Of a DNA stretch of 64,000 bases, positions 50,501 to 62,500 are shown one piece after another; position 1 is the first letter of the stretch; every line of letters begins with the position of its first letter. Source of the stretch: Opisthocomus hoazin. Lineage: Eukaryota; Chordata; Aves; Opisthocomiformes; Opisthocomidae. The position numbers were made by a program, and so were the translations under genes. The stretch lies in the NCBI RefSeq assembly GCF_030867145.1, contig NC_134422.1, positions 1,828,001 through 1,892,000 of the forward strand, written 5' to 3'. The notes under the pieces are model-generated. The model did not search any database and had not been told where the DNA came from. It was given only the letters and a program-made list of their open reading frames with translations.

Positions 50501-53500
50501 GGCAGCCTTCTCCACGTAATGCAGCTCGTTGTAGAAGAGGGATACGTGCTGGTACTTCTCCTTGACCACGTTGGAAATGTAGTGCAGCAGGGTCTGCTTT
50601 CGGTCTGTCGACTTTGTTTCTAGGAGCTGGGGAGAGAAGGCAAAGAGCTCGCTGGGTGGAGGTGCAGCAGGCTCCAAGCAAAGTGACCCCACCGGTGCTT
50701 CTCCACCTGACAGGGACGGCTGTAAAAGCTCACTGAAGAGTTCAGCAGGTGGTTTCCAAGCTGTGGTGGGCAGAGCCTCTGAAGGCACGTGCCTCCTCCC
50801 AGGCGACCCCCCGGCACAACGCTCAGCAAAGCCATCTCCCACCGCCTGGCACGGACGCCTTCCCCACTGCCCTGCTCTGATTTCACCGCCCGGGCGGCAC
50901 CCACCGAGCCCCCCAGCAGCCACTCCACGTCCCGTGTCCGCGAAACTCACCCCCACCCCGTCCCCACAAGGCTCCTCTCGTCTCCTTACCAGGTCCAAGC
51001 TCTGGAGCTTAAATCCGTACACGGCTCCGCGCTTACTGCTGTTCATGTAGTTTCCCAGCGCCAGGATTATCTGCCAGGACGGAACAGAGCGGAGCGTGAG
51101 CTCTCAGGACAAACGCACGGCGCTTTAGAAACCTCTGGAAGGAGCGCTGGTGGGTCAGCACCCAGGCAGGGTTTCGGTATGTGCAAGGGTGAGTGAGGGA
51201 GCTACTGAACGTATCTACACCCAGACCTACCTCCAGTATCTTCTTCAGCTTTTGGGATGACTTTATTGAGACCGACGCAGCTATTATTGCGTGAAGTTGC
51301 TGCAGGTGAACACAGGAACAGCTTTGGTTAATGCACATCCAACCCAAGAGTACAATTAAACCCTGAACACTCACATTCTGAAAAAAAACCTTGTTTTTCA
51401 TCCATACTGTGGGGCCCAGCACGAACATCACCCTGCCCTGACACGTCAGGAATTCCAGTGATTCACGGACCAGCGCTGATAATAACTCTCCCCGATGACA
51501 CAAACAGCTAGATTTTCCTTTGAACCGATTTTGAACTTCTAGGGGTAAGGAAACAGGATGGTACGGAGCAGTCCAGGCTACAAGCTGTCATAAAAGAGCA
51601 CCTGGGACATCGGAGTCACCGGTCTATGAAAATATAGCTAGAAAATCATTTTTCCATTCATGTGTTTCTCATTCTGTCCCAGTGAGAACTCACAATCACC
51701 CCACGACACTCAAACTATCTCCCTGTCTTAGAAAAATTAAAATCTCTGTAAGCTTCACCAGCTCCCCGCAGGCAGAACCCCGAGCAGCCCGGACCCCCAC
51801 GCGTCGCCCCGCTGTCCCCAGGGGTTCGGCCCTCACTCACCGGCGTCAGCATCTGGATGCTCTCTGCAAAGTTGCCTATAAAAGCCATGATGGTCATCTT
51901 CTGCATCAGCCTCTCGATCTTGCTGAACTGCATCATGAACCGGTCTTCGTCGGACAGGTTCTCGATGGGTTTCCTTTCCCGCTCGTAGAGCCGCAGCACC
52001 TTCACTTCGTTCTCGGTGGGCAGGAACCGCATCAGGCATTCGACGAAATCCACCGGCAACGTTTTCAGGTCAAACCTGCGTGACAGCAGACCAGAAGAAG
52101 CCGTGTTACAAGGCTCTGCACAAAATGAGGGAAAAGCAGCAGAAATGAGAGAGAGAGCAGCCTCCGCCGCTGCTCAGCTCCACCAGAGCCTGAGCCAGTA
52201 AAGCGGTGAGAAACCGTGGAGAAGCCGTGAAGCTGCTCCTGCTCGTGCAGCCCTGGCTGGGGTGGGGGGCACGGTCCTGCACGTGAAGCTCTCTGCACGT
52301 GAAGGTGTGAACGGCGCTGCTGGGCACCTTGTTCCTGTCTCCAAAGATGCGGTCCTTGCCCCCCACCCCTCCACGGTCACACCTCGCTATCATCAGAGAA
52401 GACACGTGGGCAGGAGCAAACAGCAGAGCCCTGCAAACCCCATCTGCTGAAGGTGCCTCGGTCTGCAGCAGGTTCAGCTCACCCTCCTCACCGGCCCAAC
52501 GACACTCTCAGGCCTCCAAATTCAGCAGATGTCCCTTTGCGGAGAAACGGCCGACGTCCGGCATGGCCACGAGGATCAGCCCCAAGGAGCAGGCACCGAC
52601 CCCCGGAGCCGCTGGCGTTGGTCAGCGAGGGTCCCTGCCAACCCAGCTCTACGCCAAACCCTTCCAGTGCACTGGGACCCAACTCGTGCTTCATGGAGCA
52701 AGCGAAAATCGCGGCCCCCTCCTGATACCCTGGGGTTTGAGGGTTCATTAAAGCACAGAAAGCACTGGGCAAACAGAATGAGAGATGCAGCCTGCAATGG
52801 CCTCCTGGGGACAGGCATGAATTAGCCTCTTTAATAAAAAGAAGTGCTAATTTGTGAAGTCTGAACGGCGACACAGCGACATAAAACTGCGCATTTGTTA
52901 TTCTACTTCACGGCAATCTGATTTCTGGGAATTCAGAACGGTTCCATCCTTACTCCTGGATTTTTTCCAGATGGAAAGACATTTACATGAACTGCCAATT
53001 CAAAGCCATTCCACTTACCAAAACTCACAGTAAATCTGCAACACGGTTTCTTTGCTGACAAGCGTTTTACTTACACGTGAATAGCTCTGCATATTTCATC
53101 TGCCGTCTTTCCAGCCTTCCTCAAAGTAATGGCGAGATTTTTGGCCCTGTTGGCATCCAGTAACGTGACTTTGTTGGACCCTTTCTGAGTTATCTTCTGC
53201 TTGCTTGAAGTAAGATCAATGGCTGGACCTTGGGCTTTTGTTTTGAAGATTTCTTCAAATTCGTCCACATTTAAATCCTGAACAGGAAAGAAAAAGGATT
53301 TATCCCTCCCGCAGCAAACACTGAAGCCCGGGAGGCTGTGGAGTCTCCTTCTCTGGAGATATTCCAGCCCCAGCTGAACATGAGGAAGAACTTCTTCCCT
53401 CTGAGGGTGACGGAGCCCTGGCCCAGGCTGCCCAGGGAGGCTGTGGAGTCTCCTTCTCTGGAGATATTCCAGCCCCGCCTGGACGCGGTGCTGTGCCCCC

Positions 53501-56500
53501 TGCTCTGGGTGACCCTGCTTGGGCAGGGGGTTGGGCTGGGTGACCCACAGCCCTCTGCCAACCCCTGACCATTCTGTGAGTCTATGATCCCTAATTCTCA
53601 CCCACGGCACTCACGCTGACCTGCTGGGTGCCATGGGCCGCTGGATGAGCTCTTTGCCCAATGACTGCTGCCATCTACCCCTGCAAACACCGCCGTGTCA
53701 GGGACAGAAGCGGGAGGCAGAGGGCACCGAGCAGCACTCGTACCTCCAGGATCCTCTCGTCATCTATTTCGTTGAAGACCGTCCCGTTGATCTGGTTGGG
53801 TTTGAGGGCGACCCAGTTGAACACCGGCATGCGGAACTTGGTCTTGATCGGCTTCTTGATTTTCACAGCTAAAGACAGCAGAGAAGAAATGACAAATCCC
53901 CCAGCCGCCCAGAAACGCCCCGCGCGCCCAGACCGCAGCTTTCGCGTCGGCATTTCAGCACCGGAGGAAGAACTGGCCAACGTTCTCACACTGGAAAGCC
54001 TTGGAAGGGTCTTGCTGCCTCGACAGGCGAAGGGCGGCGAGAGGCTTCCACCCAGCCCCTCCTCTGTTCTGAGCCCAGCCTCTGCGGAACCCGACTCAGC
54101 GCCAGAGGCCGTGAAAACTTCACTAAAGGAAATGTGTCGTTGCTTTATTACCAAGTGGTGTCTGGCTTGATTTAAAAGCCCAGGCTATTTTTAAACACGA
54201 CAAAAAACGGAGGGAGTGGTTGAATTTAACCCTGTCCTGCTGGCTGCAGAGCCCAGCCCGGTGCGATCTGTGCTGATCTGTGATCTGGGTCACAAAACTC
54301 AACGCAGAATAGGTGCCCAGCAGAGAAAAAAAGCCCCTTTTTCCCAAGGCTCTGGTACAGGGTGTGGGCCCCCCCGCCGCCTGCTGCGACGGTGCTTCTC
54401 ACCGGGTTTGGCTTCTCGAGGAAAAGCGGGTGGGCTGCAGCAGGCGTGAGCTTTCCCGTGGCTGAAACCACAGGTTTGTTCTTAAATGATGTAGTAATTT
54501 ACACAGGGAAGCTATGAAAATGAGGACTGACTACTCTCATTAATCCGTGAACAGAGGACAAAAAAGCCACGTTGGAGCAAGGCAAACAACGCTTTTCTGC
54601 TCCTAGTCCCACCAGGCCTGGCAGGTACATGAATAATTTCTGCAACTGAGTTCTCATTTCTTTGTATCCTGATGCAAACATCAAGTCATTCACTGCTGCA
54701 GAATCGGGATGTTCATTAAAGTGATCAATCCACGTTTTGCTCCCAAATGACTTAGAAAATAACCTGTTTCTTTCCACGCTGCAAACACGAAACAGAAAGC
54801 CTGGTCCCTCCTCTCCAGTGCTGGAAAAAGCCCTTCAGCCCGCGGCGGCGGTCAGCGGCGGAGGGGCACCGAGCATCCCCCCGGCCGGGGACGCCCAGCC
54901 CCGCTGCGTCCCCACGCAGCGTCCCCGCTCCCCGGGCGGGTTTAGCTCAATCCTCGCCGCGCTGCAGAGGGGCTGGATGCCTTCCCCTCTGCTTCAGGAG
55001 ATGGCCAGGTGCCCAGGTTGCAAAGCACTTGAGCAAATAACTCTATTTTACTTTCCCCCATCGACCCTGCCCGTGCGTTTCGGCCAGGACAGCCACGACC
55101 TGTTGCAGGGGACAGTCCTGTTGCGCACCGGTGAACGCTGAAAACATTTCCCTCGCTTTGTCCTTCCCCTTTGAAAAGGAGAATCGAGTTTTCTGTCCAC
55201 CTCCCTTTCATGCCCGTGCTGCTTTTGCAGGGACATCACAAAGAATAAATTACTGGCAAGAGTATTTGCTCGAAACAAAGAGCCGTAAGTGAATAACCGG
55301 GAACACGCACAATATTCAGCTGTGTGTTCTGAGAATTATTTTCATCCATCTGGAAGGCACGAACACACACCATCAGCTTCTGCTCATCTAAACTAAACAG
55401 AGTTCTATTCTCTGCTTAATTTGTCTGGGCACAAACTGGAGCAGAGGAAGCTCCAGCTGAACCCGAGGAAGAACTTCTTCCCTCTGAGGGTGACGGAGCC
55501 CTGGCCCAGGCTGCCCAGGGAGGCTGTGGAGTCTCCTTCTCTGGAGATATTCCAGCCCCGCCTGGCCGCGGTGCTGTGCCCCCTGCTCTGGGTGACCCTG
55601 CTTGGGCAGGGGGTTGGGCTGGGGGACCCACAGAGGGCCCTGCCAACCCTGACCATGCTGGGATTCTGTGATTCTGTTGCTTCAAAATAATTCCTAAAAA
55701 AAAAGTAATAGCTTTTTCCATCTGAAACACCCATAAAAAAACCCCATTTTCCACTTGTGCATAGATTAGAATAGACCATTAACTGCTCCTGGGTTATTCG
55801 GGGACAGGAAAGGAAGCTCACTGCCTCGTGGGCCAGCTCCTGATGCAGCTGACCAAAATCTCTCCAGATTTCCCCTCCTCCTCCGTCAGCGAGCCCTGGC
55901 TGGGGACCGGACCCCGCAGAGGGCACCCGCAGCCGACAGGTCGCGTCGCTCGGGGATGGCTCCGGAGAAACCGCACGTCTTCGTTACTTGCTGAAGCGCT
56001 TTGCTGAATCAGGGCCTCCTGGGTGCCAAATCCCGACGGGTGGCAGCACGGCCAAAGCTACCGCGTGCTCCGGCTCCGGGCCGGCACCAGCCCCCCTCTC
56101 CCCAGTGCCTCCCCATCCCCACACCAGTCCGCGGGCACGCACACGGGCACAGCACAGAGGGAAACGGGGGGAAGGGGGTAAATACTTAGCAGAAAGCAAC
56201 CTACAGAAGAGCTTGATTGGCCCATCTTACCAGGAAGCAGAAAGAACAGAGAAAAAAAAAATGTTAGCAGCGGTCAGAAAAGCAGAAGTTGTTATTTCAC
56301 TGCCTCCCCTCTGACCCAGCAGGTTCCTGAATGGAGAAAACCTCCTTTCTGCGCAGCCATCGGATCAGGAAAAGGCATTTTGCCTCCCTCTCCTAACCCA
56401 CCGCAGAACAAAACACCCATCCCACTGGCCTTTGGGCGTCCCACCCAAGCACCCAGGCGAGGGGCTCGGCTGCGGGGGCTCGGCCCCGCCGCCGGCGCAG

Positions 56501-59500
56501 CTCAGAGCTGCCCCATGCAGCAGCAGGGCTTGCTCCACGGCTCCCGGCCCCGATTAATAAGGGCTAAGGGATGGTGGCTGGGTCCCTGGCCCACACACGG
56601 CTCCCAGCCCCAATTAATAAGGGCTGAGGGACGGTGCCTGGGGCTCCCAGCACCCTCCAAGCACCCCACGGCCGCGGCACGGGACCGCCACCAGCTCTGC
56701 CAAACCCCTAACCTCAGCTGGTCACCCCTTTGGTGCTTTCATCTTTCAATTTGCCCTGGGACCCTCTAGTTTCATGATGCTTTTCACTTCCAGAGGAAAC
56801 TTTGGAATACTTAATCAGATTCCAAACAGAAAAACCCTATTAATCAGAGCTCCTCGGTCTCTCCTTCTGGAGTCACCACGCTCTTGAGCTTTCCTGGGGC
56901 AGAGCAGCGTGATACCAGTGAGCATTTGCTTGCTTGGCGTATGTCAGAGAGAGCATAAAAACATGACTAAAGGCAGCCAGTCAATTTTTCTTCCTTCCAA
57001 AAAAATCATAAAAAGTTTGCCATCTTTTTGCGCGGATACTTTTTCATCAAGTTCTCAGAAGAAATCAAAACCACGAAGCTTTGTGCTTCTTTCAAAACCG
57101 GGTTTTGTTCGCTTCAAGCCAAAAAATGATCACGTTTGAAAACTATTTTTGGCAACAGCTTTAGTTTCACCGAAGCAGCCACCTCCCCCAGACCAAACCA
57201 GAAGTGTTTGGTTGATAAATGCTCTCTCCTCTCATAAACCCCTCTGAGTGAACACCAGGAAGAGGTAACGGGTGTTGTTTAGGTGACTGAGTAACGAGGT
57301 CCCACCTCGGCGCCCTGCCCCTGCCCGCAACCGAGGAGACGCGCGGGGGCTTTACCTGCCAGCCCCGAGTTGAACACCACGGTGGGAGAGGCTGTCCCGG
57401 GCAGGGGGGGTGCCGATGGCGGGGGCGGCGGGGGCAGCGGGGCCGCGGGAGCCGTCTCCAAGCACGGACCTGGGAGAGGCGGTGGTGGTGGTGGAGGCGG
57501 CGGAGGTGGCGGCATCGACACCGACACGGGACCGTTTTGCACTGAGAAACGAAGGAAAAAACGAGGTGTCACCACGAACGCTGCTCCAAACGTCACGAGC
57601 GCCTGCAGAAGAAGCCACAGCACCCACCTCGCCCCCCACCACCACGCCAGCCCAAGCGTTCTTTGGGCCATCCACCAAAGCACCTCAGGGTATTCACATG
57701 GGAGGAAACCACTCTAACGAAGACGCTAGTATTTTTTTTGTCAGCTGAAGGGCTGAGCGATGGATCAGGTGAACATGGGAGCACCCACGCTGGGGGACCT
57801 CAGCACCCTCAGCTGCTGGTGGGCTCACTACAGCTGCAGGGGGTTTTGTCAGTGTAAGGTTGCTGTGACTGTCCCCAGCACAGCAAACCACCTCCAGCAC
57901 CCGGCCAAAAGGCTCCTTACCCGTCTCAGACGCTGCTGCTAAGGCAGGTAACGGTGGTGGAGGCGGCGGCAACGGTACCGAAGGTGCAGCTCCAGCGCCC
58001 GGTGCAAGAGAGGTGCCAGCCACGGCCTCTGACGCTGCCGGCACCGTCCCGGAGGCCAGAGCAACAGGCAGGATAGAGATGTCGCCATCACCTTTCTTCT
58101 GGATCTTGATGGTTCCCTGCTTCTCCAGTTCGTGGATCTTTTTCTCCAGCGTTGACTGTCGCTGGATGGCTTCTTCTTTTTCCTTCACCATTTTCCTCAA
58201 GGTGTGAACCTGGGTATTTGCATCTTTGTAGACTTCCTGCGAACGCCGCAGAAACAAGGAATTTGCACCTGTGCTCTCAAACCAGAAGGCCAACACCAGA
58301 AGCCGACCAGCCTGACACGGGACGGTCACCGCACCAGCACTGCCTTCTGCTGAGCTTTGCTGCAAGCCACGCGTCGTCTCTGGTGAGGACACGTTCATCG
58401 TGTCTCTGTCCCACGCCAGCAGCACCGAGGCCGCGCACAGGACCGAGCCCTGGCGGAAACCTCACCCGTGGGCACCAACACCCGGGGGTGCAGAACTTCC
58501 CATCGCCACTTTTTGATGATGTCCCCCATTTCTTGTGCTAGTCTTCAACGCACGGCGCGGGTACGCTTCCTCCACTTTGCCTTTACCAGAGAGGATGCTA
58601 AGACGTACCCGTCTCCTTCACTGGTTTGCTGGCACGCTCAAAGAGCCTCAACGTCCACCTTTGAGCGCACACACACTGTCTTACTCAAAATATATGTTTA
58701 TGATTATTTTTCAGGCAAGTTTAAGTCACTGTGTACCTTATATACTTAGAAACTGAGGATAAAAAGTCATCTGTTTAGCTCAGAGACAGAATTGCCTTAA
58801 TGGTTTATTGGTTCACATGACCAGATTGCAAAGTTTCACTCTGGAAAATGAACTGAACTGCTCCAGAACTCCATATTTTGATTGGTTGATCTGATATAAG
58901 CCTCTGAAAGTTCTGTGAGAAACTTGGACAATAGAAATGCTGAAGATTCACAAAAATCAGCAATTTTCTCCAATATCTCGATATAAACATATACACATTT
59001 AGGTTATTAGATTTTAATTACATTCTGAATTCTAAATGTAAGTTAAACTGCTACCCAAAAATTTGAAAGGAAATGTTGATAACATAGGAGAGAAGCTTCC
59101 TGAGTGGGGTCTTCCAGCGTATTTGAATAAAATATTCAAGTTCTGCTTATTAGACTTTGGTGTACTGTTTTGTTATGTAGAAACGGAGCTTTTATTCCTA
59201 AGTTTATACTATGCATCAACATAGTACTGTGCAACTCACAAATGGTGCAAAACAAAAATGAAAATATTATTCTGCTTTTGCATAGTAAATATAGGATAAA
59301 AGATTGCTGCATAACTGGAGATGGTCAAAATGATAGTAATTCACTAAACTTGTTTTTCAAATGATATCTGTTTTCTATTCTAAACTCTGCTTGTGGTAGA
59401 AACTGAGGCACAGGAAGTTCCGTCTGAACATGAGGAAGAACTTCTTCCCTCTGAGGGTGACGGAGCCCTGGAACAGGCTGCCCAGGGAGGTTGTGGAGTC

Positions 59501-62500
59501 TCCTTCTCTGGAGATATTCAAGACCTGCCTGGACAAGATCCTGTGCAGCCTGCTCTGGGTGACCCTGCTTGGGCAGGAGGGTTGGACTAGATGACCCACA
59601 GAGGTCCCTTCCAACCCCTACTATTCTGTGATTCTGTGAAAAGCTTCATTTTCCCTGGAACAGGCTGCCCAGGGAGGCTGTGGAGTCTCCTTCTCTGGAG
59701 ATATTCAAGCCCCCCCCTGGATGTGGTTCTGTGCAGCCTGCTGTAGGTGACCCTGCTTGGGCAGGGGAGTTGGACTAGAAGACCCACAGAGGTCCCTTCC
59801 AATCCCAAACATTCTGTAATTCTACCTGAAACCTGTCCTCGGTTCAGAATTCGGAAGCCACCAGAAGCCACTCGGCCCATCGCGAGGGTCATTGCCTCCC
59901 CAGCACAGAGCGCTCAGGAGATCGCTCCCCCGGCGCGCGCGCCCCACCGCACCGTTGCCACCGCGCTTACCCGAATCACGTCCAGCTCCTTGTTCCTTTG
60001 CATGAGCTGTTTTTCCAGTTCCACAATCTTCGCCATGGCTTCGTTCTCCGTGTCTTGGAGTTTTTCAGACAACTATCGTTCAAAAGAGAAACAGCTGACA
60101 CACGTGGCCAACAGCAGCTTTCTCAGTCCACACGTCAGGAACGCTCGCTGAAGCAGTACATTACTGCTGTTCCACCAAGCCCCCAAGCCCTTCTTTGGAA
60201 CCAGAGGGGGTTCCTGCACGCGATCGGGGGGCACCAAGTGCCCGCTGAAGGTTCCTCTGAGGATGACTGCTGTCCTTCGGCTGCGACCAGCAGGTAGCCT
60301 GGCCGGACTGCAGCCATGAACCTGTCCAGGTAAGAGCCTACTCTACAGAAAGCACTTCCAATGCAATTCTTTATGTCTGATTATATCAGACATAACATGT
60401 CACATTATCCCTAATCTGAAACCCCACAACCCAACAGAACACACAGCGGCACCGACGCAAAACCAACAGATGCTGAAATGGTGGAACCTACAAATATCAC
60501 CTCTCGCCATAACGCTAATATGATTAGTAACGAATAAAATGGTTTGTTTTATCTCCCCCATGGTCTTCTGATCTATTTTTAATTTTTGCCAGCCCCACAC
60601 ACCCGGGATCTGCAAGGCCCGCTGTTCTTGCTGGCTTTTTCCATCACCACCCATCCCGCCGACTCCGGCAAGGCGGCAGAGGGGGTGAGGTGGTTGCTGT
60701 GTTGAGATAGAACTTCTGCAATTCTATTATTATTTCTGTCAACATATGACAGAAAACTATGTCCATACTCCTGGGATGAGCCTAGTTTATGTAACAAGAG
60801 ATCAAAAGCAAGCCCTTAAAAACCTGCCACCAGAGTAAACTATTAAGTGTCCAAGCAGCTACAAGGACTAGATCTATGAAGTGGACGGTGCCGTTTCTGC
60901 CGAGGCCCTCTCCTCCAGCAGAAGGGCACCTCAGAGGGGCGAGCACCGCACTGCAAGCTGTCCTAAGAAGGTATTTATTCTCAGCAATGGCCATACAGGA
61001 GTGGTAACAGAATGACCCTGGTGGACGACAGGGTGACCATGAGCCAGCAGCGTGCCCTGGCTGCCAAGAAGGCCAATGGGATCCTGGGGTGCATCAAGAG
61101 GAGTGTGGGCAGCAGGGCGAGGGAGGTTCTCCTTCCCCTCTACACTGCCCTGGTGAGGCCCCATCTGCAGTGCTGTGTCCAGTGCTGGGCTCCCCAGTTC
61201 AAGAAAGATGAGGAGCTACTGGAGAGAGTCCAGCGGAGGGCTACGAGGATGAGGAGGGGACTGGAGCATCTCCCCTACGAGGAGAGGCTGAGGGAGCTGG
61301 GCTTGTTCAGCCTGGAGAAGAGAAGGCTGAGAGGGGACCTTAGAAATGCCTCTAAATATCTGCAGGGTGGGTGTCAGGAGGACGGGGCCAGACTCTTTCC
61401 AGTGGTGCCCAGTGACAGGACAAGGGGCAATGGGCACAAACTGGAGCAGAGGAAGCTCCAGCTGAACCCGAGGAAGAACTTCTTCCCTCTGAGGGTGACG
61501 GAGCCCTGGCCCAGGCTGCCCAGGGAGGCTGTGGAATCTCCTTCTCTGGAGATATTCCAGCCCCGCCTGGCCGCGGTGCTGTGCCCCCTGCTCTGGGTGA
61601 CCCTGCTTGGGCAGGGGGGTGGGACTGGGTGACCCACAGAGGGCCCTGCCAACCCCGAACATGCTGGGATTCTGTGATTTTTTTTGAAGTATGGAGAACA
61701 ATTTCGAACAGCCAAGCCGTGTTTTCCGGACTAAAGCACCTGACACCAAGAAGGTGGAGGACAGAAAAGCCACGAGCAGACATCGAACATCTGCCCAGCG
61801 CTAGTCTTCCGGCCGTTACCTCTCGAGCCCAGTGAGGTGTTTTAAGACACGGACAGGATTGTTATCTCCTCTGTTTACCGACACTGCAGTGCTAAGGAAT
61901 TTGCAATTTCTATGTAAATTAGCTTTCCCAGCTCATTTGCAGAAGCTCCATGCACCAAGTGACTCCCCCTGCGACCGCAGGCTCTGAAGCTGCGAACCTG
62001 CCGTGCCCGGGCCTCGGGGCCGTGCCCCTCTGCCCCACCGAGCCCGGCACGGGGGTCACCCCTCCCAGCTCACCACCGCTTCCAGGAGAGGAAGGGGTGA
62101 TGCCATCGAGGAGTGCCAGCTTGCAGCCGTGGCCATGCAAGCGCTCGCTGGCCACGCTGTCCCTTGAAGGACACGGAAACGGCGTCTCCAGCCCCACGCC
62201 AACAGGGCAACGCTCTACCAGCAGCTGGGGCTTGTGTCAGGTGGCAGAGTAAATAGAAGGACAGAATAAGGTGTGTTCTTATCAGGCCAACAGACAGCTT
62301 ATGAACACATCTGTGCAGCAAGGGGAGCACCAACTACAATATGCAGAATATAAAGTTCAAAATACAGCATGAAAGCACCCAAGTTTACCTGCCTGAGATC
62401 TCCCAAACTCCTTCACTTGCCAAATATCTGCTTATTCCCCCACACAGAAGCTCAGCAGTGCCAAGGCTTCTGCTAGGATGAACACTTCTCACCCCAAGCT

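Noticed and set aside
49694-51046. 450-codon minus-strand ORF as one protein
   Set aside because: It reads through two FMNL2 exons, introns and CR1 copy H; splice sites and the match to FMNL2 show the true exon structure.
57370-57717. Plus-strand glycine-rich ORF
   Set aside because: It is the antisense shadow of the FMNL2 proline tracts.
61012-61632. 206-codon ORF as a host gene
   Set aside because: It is the C-terminal part of CR1 ORF2, repeated at many sites in this window. The similar frames at 9096, 41908, 48122 and 62935, and the antisense frames over the same copies, are explained the same way.
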